A stretch of 64,000 bases of DNA, from NCBI GenBank assembly GCA_051893555.1, contig JBJFHL010000007.1, positions 101,252-165,251 on the forward strand, written 5' to 3'. The notes under the pieces were generated by a model that saw only the letters and a list, made by a program, of their open reading frames with translations, was not told the origin of the DNA and ran no database searches. The position numbers and the translations under genes are program-made. Shown piece by piece: positions 43,456 through 52,589 of this stretch; the stretch's first letter is position 1; each line of letters opens with the position of its first letter. This DNA comes from RGIG7179 sp051893555 (GTDB lineage: Bacteria > Bacillota > Clostridia > Peptostreptococcales > Anaerovoracaceae).

Positions 43456-44409
43456 TTATAGCAGCGGTGTCATATACAGCGGCAAAAAGACGATTCCATC
43501 CTCTTCCTTCAGATCTCCTGTATGCAGTATATAAGGAATATTCAGCTGCTCTCCGAATTTTTTTATGAACTTTCGCAGCGATGACATCGTATAATTTTTT
43601 CCTGACTTGACCTCAATCGGAGAAATATTATGGCGGCTGCTTATCTTACTTTTCGCAATCAGGAAATCAATCTCCATTCGGGATTCACAGTCATCTCGGT
43701 CCGGATTCGAGTAGAAATACAGTTTATGTCCGCTTGCCGTAAGCATCTGCGCCACGATGTTTTCCACGATCATTCCCTTGTTGAACTCCAGTTTATCAAA
43801 CAGTATTTTCTTATATATTTCCTCACTGACGATCCCATTTTCATCAAAAGCATGGCTGATCAGCAAGCCGGTATCTCCCATATAGCATTTCAATGTCATT
43901 CGATCCATATTCATCTTCAAGCCAATGCTGGGTGCTGTTGTGTTAAAACAGATATTTGCGATCATCGCATCATCCAGCCAGAACAGAGCATCCTCGTATT
44001 CACGGAAGCGAGCCTCTTTTTTCAGTGAGGAAAGCTTGAATTTTTTTTCATGCTTTTGAAGCTGTGAAGGGATTTCGTCAAAGATACCTTCCACTTTCAT
44101 CTCATATCCTTCTGCATGCTTCACGATATCCGCACGGTAAAGCGTAAGAATATCCCGCTTCACACGATCCACTTTATCAAAATCTCTGGTCTGAACATAT
44201 TCCTGTACCGCCTGCGGCATTCCGCCTACGATCAGATATTGCCGGAAATAGTCCATTGCTTTGCGATGCATTGCCTGACCCATGGGCGTCCTCGCTTCAA
44301 CCAGGTATTTAATTGCAGCGCGGGCGCGGGGGAACAGTTGGACCTCATCAAAGATAATCAGCGATTCATGCTCATACAGCTTTACGTTGTAGTAGTTTGA
44401 CAGATACAT
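43456..44409 (-). pseudogene. Decayed AAA/DUF4143 ATPase
   Basis: 317 codons, against roughly 430-480 for intact members. The Walker A region is missing: reading begins at MYLSNYYNVKLYEHESLIIFDEVQLFPRARAAIKYLVE, which is Walker B. Then EARTPMGQAMHRKAMDYFRQYLIVGGMPQ joins two parts that are normally about 60-70 residues apart, so an internal segment is also deleted. The C-terminal DUF4143 nuclease-like domain is intact (RMEIDFLIAKSK, ISPIEVKSGKNY). Without Walker A it cannot work as an ATPase. An intact relative is at 58689. Confidence 0.75.
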
Positions 44410-44414
44410 AACGA

Positions 44415-44452
44415 AAATGGGGCGAGCAGTTTCCTGCTGCGCCCCGCATTTT
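44415..44452 (-). terminator. Terminator after the NSS transporter gene
   Basis: GGGGCGAGCAG and CTGCTGCGCCCC pair with one bulged base around TTTC. T-rich sequence follows on both strands. Confidence 0.7.
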
Positions 44453-44491
44453 TGTGCTTTTTTATTCTTTTTCAGCCTTCTGCCGCTGTCA

Positions 44492-45814
44492 TCAACCGAT
44501 GCCGCCCAGCAGGGTGCCCAGTATCAGTACCAGGATGGTCAGTCCGCAGAACAGATACTTACTGCCGAAGGTGAACCATCTGCCCAGCTTCCGTTTCGCA
44601 CCCATGTCCACCTGCTCCCGGACGAACTTGTCGCCGCAGACCCAGAAGAAGAGCACGCCGGCCAGGAATGCGCCCAGCGGGCACAGATATACGGAGAAGA
44701 TATCCATCCAGCCTGACACGATACCTTCAATGCAGATACCGATCACAGAGCCGATGGCTGCGATGACAGCCACCGCTTTTCGACGTGAAAAGCCCAGCTT
44801 GGTCTGCAGGGCTTCCACCGGAGTTTCAAATAAGTTTACCAGCGAGGTGAGTCCTGCAAAGGTTACGGCCACGAAGAACACGATAATCACAATCCGGCCG
44901 CCCGGCATCTGTGCGAATACGTTCGGCAGGAAGATAAACATCAGCCCCGGGCCGCCGCCGGTCAGTTCCTGCCCGGCGGTTGCCATGGCCGGAATGATGG
45001 TAAATGCGGCAACCAGCGCAGCCATGGTATCCCAGAAGGCTACCGTTCTGGCGCTGGACGGAACGTCCACGTCTTTCTTCAGATAAGAGCCATAGACCAG
45101 GGTGCCGGAGCCTGCCAGCGACAGGGAGAAAAAGGCCTGTCCCAACGCATAAACCCAGGTCTTCGGATTGGACAGCTGGCTCCAGTCCGGATGCAGCAGG
45201 AATTCATAGGCTTTCTCTGCACCTGGAAGCTGTCCGATGTAGATGGCCATCCCCACGAACATGATGAAAAACAGGGGCATCATTACTTTATTTACCCGTT
45301 CTATGCCGGAGGAAATGCCGTAGATCATAATCAGAAAGGTCAGCGCCAGACCCAGAAGGTGCCAGCCCACGCTGCCGAAGGATGAAGCGGTCGCCCCGAA
45401 GGCTGCACCGAACTCCTCTACGTTCTGCGGCTGAAATACGCTGCCGGTGATGGATCCTACCATGTATTTCAGGATCCAGCCCACGACCACAGAATATCCG
45501 ATGGCCAGCGCAAGACTGGTGATCACCGGAACCAGAGAAAGGCCTTCCCCCAACTTCTTTCCCTTTCCTGCCATGTCCGTTGCTTTTCCGAAGGCTCCCA
45601 TAGGGCCTGCGCCCATGGCGCGTCCAAAGGCCATCTCACCCACCACGCCGGTGACGCCGATGACCAGTACGCAGATAAAATACGGGATCAGAAATGCTGC
45701 GCCGCCGAAGGCAGATACCCGGGCAGGAAACAGCCAGATGTTTCCCATCCCCACTGCCGATCCGATGCAGGCGATGACAAATCCCGTCTTACTTCTGAAA
45801 TTATCTCTCTCCAT
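44492..45814 (-). CDS. Sodium-dependent amino acid transporter (NSS/LeuT family)
   Basis: 440 residues, about 11-12 membrane helices. TM1 has the unwound substrate/Na site: FVIACIGSAVGMGNIWLFP (about 12-30). Later LSLAGSGTLVYGSYL and a typical GGGPGLMFIFLPNVF. The family imports amino acids with Na+. It is convergent-side neighbour of the decayed ATPase and divergent from alr, 214 bases away. Substrate not readable; alanine would fit alr but is a guess. Confidence 0.93.
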   Translation of the reverse strand: MERDNFRSKTGFVIACIGSAVGMGNIWLFPARVSAFGGAAFLIPYFICVLVIGVTGVVGEMAFGRAMGAGPMGAFGKATDMAGKGKKLGEGLSLVPVITSLALAIGYSVVVGWILKYMVGSITGSVFQPQNVEEFGAAFGATASSFGSVGWHLLGLALTFLIMIYGISSGIERVNKVMMPLFFIMFVGMAIYIGQLPGAEKAYEFLLHPDWSQLSNPKTWVYALGQAFFSLSLAGSGTLVYGSYLKKDVDVPSSARTVAFWDTMAALVAAFTIIPAMATAGQELTGGGPGLMFIFLPNVFAQMPGGRIVIIVFFVAVTFAGLTSLVNLFETPVEALQTKLGFSRRKAVAVIAAIGSVIGICIEGIVSGWMDIFSVYLCPLGAFLAGVLFFWVCGDKFVREQVDMGAKRKLGRWFTFGSKYLFCGLTILVLILGTLLGGIG

Positions 45815-45934
45815 ATGTAACTCCCAAACTCCTTTTCATTCCATTCTTTTTTCTATTACAGTCATGTATAAATAGCTTACCGCATTTCCGCCTGGTATGC
45901 AAACAGATTTTAAGAAAAATCCCCCATATTCACC

Positions 45935-45963
45935 TTGAAAAAGCAGAAAACAAAGCATATAAT
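45935..45963 (+). promoter_or_regulatory. Promoter of alr
   Basis: TTGAAA (45935-45940), 17-base spacer, TATAAT (45958-45963). Just downstream is TGTATACA (45975-45982), a palindrome like GntR/FCD operators. Confidence 0.65.
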
Positions 45964-46028
45964 ATGGGTGATATTGTATACATCATATTTTGTGAAGCGA
46001 TAAATGAAAGATAAAGGAGAGGTTCGAA

Positions 46029-47171
46029 ATGTACAAAGAAGCCATCCGGCCTGCATGGGTCGAAGTTAACTTATCCAATCTGGATTACAACATTAAAAAT
46101 ATCCGCGCAAAAATCGGCGACCGGGATATGATCGGCGTCATCAAAGCCGACGCCTATGGTCACGGAAGCGTTAAGGTTGCGGAAGTGCTCCGGGAAAACG
46201 GTGTGAAGATTTTTGCCATCGCCACACTGCAGGAAGCCATCACCCTGCGGGAAGCCGGTGCGAAAGAAGAAATCATCATGCTGGGTCTGACCCCGGACAT
46301 GTATGCAGACACCATCGTAAACTATGACATCACGCCGGTTGTCTGCGATGCAGCCAATGCCGCTGCCATCGATGCTGCCGCTGCCGCTGCAGGCAAGACC
46401 GTAAGAGGCCTGATTGCTGTGGATACCGGTATGGGCAGAATCGGCTATCTGCCGGACGATGCCAACATCGACGCTGCAGTGGAAGATGTAAAGAAGATTG
46501 CCGCTCTGAAGAATTTCAAGATCCGCGGCCTGTTCTCCCACATGTCCACGGCAGACGCCTTCGATAAGACTTACTCCCACGAGCAGGAAGCCAAGTACAA
46601 TAAATTCTACGATGCACTGACCGCTGCCGGTGTGGAAATTCCATGGAAGACCCTGGCCAACAGCGCTTCCATCATGGAACTGCCAACGGTGCACTTCGAT
46701 GCATGCCGCCCTGGTATCATCCTCTACGGCTGCTATCCTTCCGATGAAGTGGATGTGAACCAGCTGTCCATCAAGCCGGTCATGTCTGTCAAAGCAAATA
46801 TTGTACATCTGAAGGACGTACCTGCAGGCTTCTCCGTAGGTTACGGCCGCCGCTATATCTCGGAGAAACCGAGCAAAATCGCAACGCTGGCTCTCGGCTA
46901 TGCAGACGGCTACCCTCGTCCATACTCTCAGTTCGCCAAAGTCATCGTAAACGGTGTCATGGCTCCGGTTGCCGGAAACATCTGCATGGACCAGTGCATG
47001 GTCGATGTGACCGACGTACCTGACGTAAAGGTAGGCGACGAAGTCATCATCATGGGTACCGACGGCAAGAACACCATTCTGGCAGATGATATCGCCAAAG
47101 CCACCGGCACCATCAATTACGAGATCTGCTGCGCATTCGGTCAGAGACTGCCGAAGGTATATGTAAAATAA
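46029..47171 (+). CDS. alr: Alanine racemase
   Basis: 380 residues; AAAGGAGAGG precedes the start. PLP lysine is Lys39 in VIKADAYGHG. The second catalytic base is the Tyr in FSVGYGRRYI (about 277). Other marks are GLFSHMSTAD and AGNICMDQCMVDVTD. It interconverts L- and D-alanine for peptidoglycan; Ddl is at 30575. It may also feed spore germination control. Confidence 0.97.
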   Translation: MYKEAIRPAWVEVNLSNLDYNIKNIRAKIGDRDMIGVIKADAYGHGSVKVAEVLRENGVKIFAIATLQEAITLREAGAKEEIIMLGLTPDMYADTIVNYDITPVVCDAANAAAIDAAAAAAGKTVRGLIAVDTGMGRIGYLPDDANIDAAVEDVKKIAALKNFKIRGLFSHMSTADAFDKTYSHEQEAKYNKFYDALTAAGVEIPWKTLANSASIMELPTVHFDACRPGIILYGCYPSDEVDVNQLSIKPVMSVKANIVHLKDVPAGFSVGYGRRYISEKPSKIATLALGYADGYPRPYSQFAKVIVNGVMAPVAGNICMDQCMVDVTDVPDVKVGDEVIIMGTDGKNTILADDIAKATGTINYEICCAFGQRLPKVYVK

Positions 47172-47197
47172 GATGTCTGGTTTCAGGTAATACTAAC

Positions 47198-47224
47198 AGA
47201 GGCTGTTGCATTGCAACAGCCTCT
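47198..47224 (+). terminator. Terminator after alr
   Basis: AGAGGCTGTTGC and GCAACAGCCTCT form a perfect 12-base stem. The following T-run is weak (TATGTTT). Confidence 0.6.
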
Positions 47225-47267
47225 TATGTTTAATTCTATAATTTGGTTTGATACTCCTCCATCATTT

Positions 47268-47861
47268 CTATGGCATCAGCAGCCCGCCCACCAGTACGAA
47301 ATAGGCCGGCAGCTTTCCTTCCTCCATCCATTCCAGCTGAATGCCAAGGAGTTTCTGCACGGTCAGACCTACGTTGCCACCCAGGGCCTCGACGGAATAG
47401 CGCATGGTATCAGGATACCGGCAAGGCTGACCGTCCGGACGGGTACAGCCATGGGGCGCACCGTTTCCTTCCACGGTTTCATTCTCACTTTCGGTCTCAC
47501 TCCCGAAAGACTTCCTGCAGATGCTGCAGCTTCCGGCGCTGAGGGACACGGAGCCTGGATTGGCCGCTTCCATTTCAAACAGCTCGCGGCTCATATCCGC
47601 CTTCACTTCTTCCAAAATCCGAAAACCCTCCGCCTGCGAAATGCCGCCGGGCAGATGGATTTTGCGGGCTATGACCAAAAGACGTGAAAAACGGCGCCAA
47701 TAGTCTTCCGCATCGAAATCAAAGGGCGGGCAGGACCAGATCACGCCGTAATTGGGGCAGGCTTTGCAGTAATCCAGAAATTCCTCCACGGCCACATAAC
47801 CTTCCAGATAATCCGAAACACCAGTTTCCTTCTGAAACCGTTCTATTCTGCATCTTTCCAT
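47268..47861 (-). CDS. DUF2284 putative metal-binding protein
   Basis: 197 residues. Eight or more cysteines are arranged as CKACPNYGVIWSCPP (about 32-46), SCSICRKSFG, GCTRPDGQPCRYP. The pattern resembles Fe-S or zinc binding, and HGCTRPDGQPCR(Y/H)P is the family hallmark. C-terminal GLTVQKLLGIQL and WMEEGKLPAYFVLVGGLL. Function unknown; cytoplasmic. Convergent with alr. Confidence 0.85.
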   Translation of the reverse strand: MERCRIERFQKETGVSDYLEGYVAVEEFLDYCKACPNYGVIWSCPPFDFDAEDYWRRFSRLLVIARKIHLPGGISQAEGFRILEEVKADMSRELFEMEAANPGSVSLSAGSCSICRKSFGSETESENETVEGNGAPHGCTRPDGQPCRYPDTMRYSVEALGGNVGLTVQKLLGIQLEWMEEGKLPAYFVLVGGLLMP

Positions 47862-47962
47862 GATTTTCTCCTTTTTTTCACACGAAACTCTCTTTTTCAG
47901 TATATCATAACCGCCTGATTTATGATAGAATAATTGTAATTACAGACACAAGGAGACGCATT

Positions 47963-49354
47963 ATGGCATTTGGTTTTTTTAAAAAAGCGCAGGCAGCTGA
48001 TATTATTTTTCAGAATGGACATATCTATACTCATGACCCGGATTTTCCGTGGGCCGACGCCGTGGCATGCCAGGACGGTCTGATTACCGCCGTGGGCGAT
48101 TTCGAAGCCATGGAAGAGATCACGGGCAAGGATACCCGGGTGGTGGATCTCAACGAAAAATACATGTTTCCGGGGTTTATCGACGTGCACAGGAGCCCTG
48201 TCAGAAACGTATTTGCAGGACGTTTTCTGGATCTTTCGGATTGTCGGGATGCAGAGGAAATCTGCGGGAAGGTCTGCAACTGGGCAGACAGCCATGACGA
48301 GGAAGTGATCTTCGGTTACGGATACCGGGAGGACATGGAGCCTTCAAAGGAAGATTTAGACGAATGCTGTTCCGATCGTCCGATTCTGCTTCTCTGCACC
48401 GGCGGTCTGGGCTGTGTAGTCAATACTGCTGCAGAGACGATCATTACCGAAACGGCAGAAGAGGAATGTGTGGAGATCGTCACCGTCGGATATGTGCTGA
48501 ACCTGCTGGTTCCTTTCGACTTCGAGGAAATCGAGGAGGCTGTGGCGCAGGAAATCGAAGCGCTCTGTGATAAAGGCATCACTACCGTGCTGAATCAGCA
48601 GACGCCGGACTATTTCGAGGGGCTGTATCAGGATTCCATGATTGGATTATATAACGAAGGGAAGCTGAAGCAGCGGTTCTTCGGATCCCTCTTCATGCAT
48701 CGGCCACTGAACCCGAGAGGCCTGCTCCATACGCTGATGCGCAGAAAAACCAACTGCAACGAGATGGGGGATATGATTCAGGCCAGAACTCTGAACCTAT
48801 ACCTGGACGAAGCAAACTCGCCGATGAAGTTTTCGCAGGACGCACTGGATCAGATCATGCTGGAGGTCTGCGACAAGGGGTATGATCTGTTTATCGAGGC
48901 CATTGAACAGGCCGATCTGCAAAAGGCTTACCTGAGCCTGGAGGTAATCCGCGGCAAGGGATATAAAAATGTGATCACCATCGCCTCCGACTGCTCTCTG
49001 CCGGAGGAAATGAAGCAGACCCTGCAGCACTGCGATGAGGTTCTGACCACCTGGGGTACCTGCCTGGATGCTTCCCATCCGACGGCCGGTTCGGTGCACA
49101 GCGTGGAAGAAGCTATTGAAGAAATGACCCTGCGGGCTGCCGCAGTGATTGGAATGGAAGAAAAGCTTGGAATGATTGAAAAAGGGCGGATCGCGGATTT
49201 CACCGTGTTTGAAGACAATCCGCTCAATAAGGACCTGCATACCTTCGCAAAAATGCATGCGGACATGACGGTTCTCGGCGGTGAAATCGTTTACGATGTG
49301 GAAGCGGAGCAGGTGGAAGAAATGTATGATATGATGACGTCCATGCTTCTTTAA
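47963..49354 (+). CDS. Amidohydrolase-superfamily homologue lacking metal ligands
   Basis: 463 residues; CACAAGGAGACGC upstream. The fold is clear: N-terminal beta-sandwich (ADIIFQNGHIYTHDPDFP), barrel entry KYMFPGFIDVHRSP, and the C-terminal return GMIEKGRIADFTVFEDNPL. Active members (YtcJ-type, Amidohydro_3) have D-x-H-x-H at the entry; here it is Asp74-Val-His76-Arg-Ser78. Other canonical His positions are also changed (LLCTGGLGCVVNTA where relatives have a His). Hydrolysis by the usual mechanism is unlikely. It may be a binding protein or have another chemistry. Confidence 0.8.
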   Translation: MAFGFFKKAQAADIIFQNGHIYTHDPDFPWADAVACQDGLITAVGDFEAMEEITGKDTRVVDLNEKYMFPGFIDVHRSPVRNVFAGRFLDLSDCRDAEEICGKVCNWADSHDEEVIFGYGYREDMEPSKEDLDECCSDRPILLLCTGGLGCVVNTAAETIITETAEEECVEIVTVGYVLNLLVPFDFEEIEEAVAQEIEALCDKGITTVLNQQTPDYFEGLYQDSMIGLYNEGKLKQRFFGSLFMHRPLNPRGLLHTLMRRKTNCNEMGDMIQARTLNLYLDEANSPMKFSQDALDQIMLEVCDKGYDLFIEAIEQADLQKAYLSLEVIRGKGYKNVITIASDCSLPEEMKQTLQHCDEVLTTWGTCLDASHPTAGSVHSVEEAIEEMTLRAAAVIGMEEKLGMIEKGRIADFTVFEDNPLNKDLHTFAKMHADMTVLGGEIVYDVEAEQVEEMYDMMTSMLL

Positions 49355-49391
49355 AGAGGCTTGACGGTGTTATTATGGGGAGGTAATGAAA

Positions 49392-49841
49392 ATGAAAAAG
49401 AAAATACTCTATCTTGTGCTGATCCTTCTGCTGGCGTTCACGCTGGTTTCCTGTGGGAACAGCGGAAATGATACGCCACAAGACGAGCCGGTGGTCAATC
49501 CGGTGAATCTGACCATGGAGATTTTCATCGGGCTGGAGGATGCTGAAAATGACGGTTTTGAAAGCATTTCGCCTGCATCCTTCATTGCAGAGGAAGGTTC
49601 CAGCGTGCTGGAAGCTACAGAGCTTTTCTGCGTATCGAACGATATTTCCATCACCATTGATACCGATAAGTCCTATGTGACGGAACTCGGCGGTCTCTCT
49701 GAAAAAGATTATGCGGAAACAACCGGATGGATTTTTAAAGTAAACGGGGAAATCCCGTCGGTTCCTGCCGATCAGGTGATGATTGCAGAAAATGACGAAA
49801 TTCGTTGGGAATTTGTTGACTTTACCACATACTCATGGTAG
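49392..49841 (+). CDS. DUF4430 lipoprotein
   Basis: 149 residues from the second ATG (49392), 8 bases after GGGAGGT. A lipoprotein signal ends in LVSC, with lipidated Cys21. The DUF4430 domain (about 35-149) has the family features SVLEATELFC, a Gly-rich GGLSEKDYAETTGWIFKVNG and WEFVDFT at the end. This domain is shared with cobalamin-binding and surface adhesion proteins. It is anchored outside the membrane. It follows the amidohydrolase homologue by 37 bases and may be co-transcribed. Confidence 0.85.
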   Translation: MKKKILYLVLILLLAFTLVSCGNSGNDTPQDEPVVNPVNLTMEIFIGLEDAENDGFESISPASFIAEEGSSVLEATELFCVSNDISITIDTDKSYVTELGGLSEKDYAETTGWIFKVNGEIPSVPADQVMIAENDEIRWEFVDFTTYSW

Positions 49842-49950
49842 AATACACATAGTCCCTTCACAATTGTATGTTAATATTGTTGTTGTCAAGGGCAAGAATA
49901 AACTATAATTTATGCAAACTTTCCTTCTTTTATTGAATACACACACACTT

Positions 49951-49993
49951 TCAGGGAAAAGGGCCTCGTAAGAGGTCTTTTTCCTTTTTTGGT
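49951..49993 (+). terminator. Terminator after the DUF4430 gene
   Basis: GAAAAAGACCTC-type stem: GAAAAGGGCCTC pairs with GAGGTCTTTTTC around GTAA, then CTTTTTT. Confidence 0.7.
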
Positions 49994-50025
49994 TTACAGT
50001 TTCCCCGTGAACGCGAAAGTGACCG

Positions 50026-50070
50026 CTAAAAAGAAAGACGGGGAAACCCTTCACAGCTTCTCCGTCCTTA
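50026..50070 (-). terminator. Probable terminator after srtB
   Basis: On the minus strand GACGGAGAA pairs imperfectly with TTTCCCCGTC, followed by TTTCTTTTTA. Confidence 0.5.
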
Positions 50071-50084
50071 TCTTCTTTCTTCCT

Positions 50085-50891
50085 TTATTTCAGCAACGGC
50101 TTACCATCCACACGCACCAGCACTGCTGTCAGCACAAATCGTTCCAGATTCGCTGAGTCTTCGGTACAGGTGGACAGGGTAATCACTTTATCATCCGTAT
50201 CCACCTTCGGAAACTTCACATCGCTGTCCCTGTGCATGTTCTTCTCTTCCGCAAGCTTCAGGAAATTGCGAAACGCCTTTTTCCCGTTCAGCGGTACATC
50301 ATAGGTTCCATCTTCCACATCCGCCCTGTAGACAGAAAATATTTTATATCGCAGCCAGGATCCATCGGTCAGAAGGATGTCAACATACGGATGCTCCTTC
50401 AGGTAATCTGCGTCCATGAAATCATCCAGATCACCAAACATGGTATGGTTTTTCATGTTATGTCCGTAGATAACACTGTGAGAGTCGCTGAAATCCCGCG
50501 CATTTCCCGTATCCAGATATATACTGCCTGATGCCAGATATTTTTTGTAGTAGGTTTTATCCAGATAGTAGTAATTGTTTTCTCCCTGAAGCATCGGATA
50601 GCTCACCACAGTATCATCCATGTAAATCCACCCGATGATATCCTCATTGATGGTCAGAAGCTCAGAAAAATCCACAGAAATCGGCGGACCTCCCTCCACT
50701 TCATCCCCGTTCAGCTTTTTCCATTCGTTCTGACTGGTATACTCGTTTGCCGCGGAATCATAAAAATTTTCCGCTTCCCTGTATCCCATCCAGACCTTCA
50801 CCAGTTTTACCAGTGAAAACAGAAAAACCGCGATACAGATCAGGCTCAGCAGTCGATAAACAAAATTTCTCTTACTTGTACTTGCTCTCAT
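50085..50891 (-). CDS. srtB: Class B sortase
   Basis: 268 residues. N-terminal membrane anchor at about 12-32 (LLSLICIAVFLFSLVKLV). Catalytic triad His144 (IYGHNMKNH), Cys242 (LSTCTED) and Arg251 (NLERFVL). The inserted helix typical of class B is at about 150-175. Sortase B joins surface proteins to the cell wall at NPQTN-like signals. No obvious substrate with such a motif is in the window. It lies 10 bases after the GntR gene, at the end of the hut gene run. Confidence 0.93.
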   Translation of the reverse strand: MRASTSKRNFVYRLLSLICIAVFLFSLVKLVKVWMGYREAENFYDSAANEYTSQNEWKKLNGDEVEGGPPISVDFSELLTINEDIIGWIYMDDTVVSYPMLQGENNYYYLDKTYYKKYLASGSIYLDTGNARDFSDSHSVIYGHNMKNHTMFGDLDDFMDADYLKEHPYVDILLTDGSWLRYKIFSVYRADVEDGTYDVPLNGKKAFRNFLKLAEEKNMHRDSDVKFPKVDTDDKVITLSTCTEDSANLERFVLTAVLVRVDGKPLLK

Positions 50892-50901
50892 CTTCCAGTT
50901 C

Positions 50902-51567
50902 TCACTTCAGATTCCACATGGTTTCTGCACGATCCTGGGATCTTTTCAGGTGGAAGGAAACCGCAGCCACAGCCCTTTCCCGATCCCGTGCCTTGATGGC
51001 TTCCATGATCTCCCGGTGTTCTGCCAGAATCGCATCCAGGTATGTATCATCATAAAAGACAGATTTCCTGGTCTTATCGATGTAATCTTTATAGGACCGG
51101 AGTACCTGTGCCATGAAACGGCTTCTGGTCGAGGTATAGATCACTTCATGGAATGATGTGTTCAGCTCCAGAACTTTTTTGCTGTCCTTTTTCTTTGCAT
51201 AAAATTCCATCAGATCCCACTGTTCTTCCAGTTCAGCAAGTTCCTCCTCGGTGATCCGCTGCACGGCCCGTTCCACCGCCAGCTGCTCCAGCGCGGATCG
51301 TACCGCATAGATATCATCCACATCCTGCTGTGTAAAGCCCTTGGCGAAACATCCCCGGTTCGGAACATAATCGATCAACCCTTCGTTTTCCAGCTGCTTG
51401 AAGGCATCGCGAATCGGTGTGCGGCTCACCTTCAGCTCCGAGGCGATCTGATTTTCTTTGATCTTCTCGCCGATCTCATATTCACCCTTCAGTATCCGGT
51501 CACGCACGATATCTGCGATCTCATCTGTCAGGGAAAAGGAACTGGAAAACTCTTTTTTTTCTGTCAT
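50902..51567 (-). CDS. GntR family (FCD) regulator, candidate hut regulator
   Basis: 221 residues. Winged helix at about 12-72 (IADIVRDRILKGEYEIGEKIKENQIASEL, cited as IASELKVSRTPIRDAFKQLE). FCD domain with LNTSFHEVIY and REIMEAIKARD, His residues placed for metal binding. It follows ftcD by 71 bases in the same direction as hutH-ftcD, so it is the best candidate regulator of histidine breakdown. Palindromes at 58101 and 51611 are candidate sites. Confidence 0.9.
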   Translation of the reverse strand: MTEKKEFSSSFSLTDEIADIVRDRILKGEYEIGEKIKENQIASELKVSRTPIRDAFKQLENEGLIDYVPNRGCFAKGFTQQDVDDIYAVRSALEQLAVERAVQRITEEELAELEEQWDLMEFYAKKKDSKKVLELNTSFHEVIYTSTRSRFMAQVLRSYKDYIDKTRKSVFYDDTYLDAILAEHREIMEAIKARDRERAVAAVSFHLKRSQDRAETMWNLK

Positions 51568-51638
51568 GATGTTAACTTCTCCTTATGGTGCATCCTGTAT
51601 CATTTTTTTCTGCAGTACACTGCATACTTATTCTACCA

Positions 51639-52535
51639 TTACAGGATATGATTTTCAAGCACCTGATTGTCAAAGTCGAAGTTTTCAATCTGCAGATAGT
51701 ATTCCGCGGAATCTACCAGCGCTTTCATCGGACAAAGACCGATCACCTCTGTTCCGATGACCTGTACGCCGTATCTGGCTGCCTCCGCTTTCACCAGTTC
51801 GGTGACACGATAGAGCGGGGTCACGCGAAAATCCGTCATATTGATGGAAACCTGGGCGATATTTCTGTCTTCCAGCATAAATCCCATGGCCTTGACGCAC
51901 TTCAGACCGCCGTCTTTTTCCCGGATGATCTTCGCAATCTTGCTGGCGATGGTCACATCCGATGTATTCAGATTCAGGTTATATGCCACCAGAGGCGGTC
52001 TGGCACCCACTGCAACCACGCCGCCGGTTGGATGAATCCGTCTGCCGCCGAAGTCCGGTTCCCATTCCTCCTGCCGGACTTTTTCTGCCATACCCTCAAA
52101 CTGGCCTTTCCGGATGGTTGCCAGATTCTTTCGGTTTGGCTGGCTGGCAGAAAGCTCATACAGGAATACCGGCAGATCCGCTTCCTCTGCGATTCTCTTT
52201 CCAACGACCTGTGACAGGGCAATGCATTCCTCATTGGTGGCGTCCTTGATCGGGACGAACGGCATTACGTCCACGCAGCCCATTCTCGGGTGTTCGCCCT
52301 CATGCTTCGTCAGGTCGATGAGCTCCACGGCCTTCTTCGCCAGCTTTACACTGGCTTCCTCGACGCCCTTTGCATCGCCGATATATGTAATTACCGTCCG
52401 GTTGTGGTTCGGGTCGGATGAATAGTTCAGCAGGGTGCAGCCCGGCGTGGTCCGGATCTGGTCTACACAGGCCTCAATAACCTCCTGATTTCTTCCTTCC
52501 GATATATTTGGAATGCTTTCAATAATCTGTGCCAT
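51639..52535 (-). CDS. ftcD: Glutamate formimidoyltransferase
   Basis: 298 residues, the stand-alone form. N-terminal ESIPNISEGRNQEVIEACVDQI, catalytic-region LTKHEGEHPRMGCVDVMPFVP with the active-site His. It moves the formimino group from N-formimidoylglutamate to tetrahydrofolate, releasing glutamate. FchA next door acts on the product. Second last enzyme of the hut operon. Confidence 0.95.
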   Translation of the reverse strand: MAQIIESIPNISEGRNQEVIEACVDQIRTTPGCTLLNYSSDPNHNRTVITYIGDAKGVEEASVKLAKKAVELIDLTKHEGEHPRMGCVDVMPFVPIKDATNEECIALSQVVGKRIAEEADLPVFLYELSASQPNRKNLATIRKGQFEGMAEKVRQEEWEPDFGGRRIHPTGGVVAVGARPPLVAYNLNLNTSDVTIASKIAKIIREKDGGLKCVKAMGFMLEDRNIAQVSINMTDFRVTPLYRVTELVKAEAARYGVQVIGTEVIGLCPMKALVDSAEYYLQIENFDFDNQVLENHIL

Positions 52536-52589
52536 GATATCCTCCTCAGATTTTCTTTTCTTCCCAAGACAGATTCGCTCGGGACTTTC

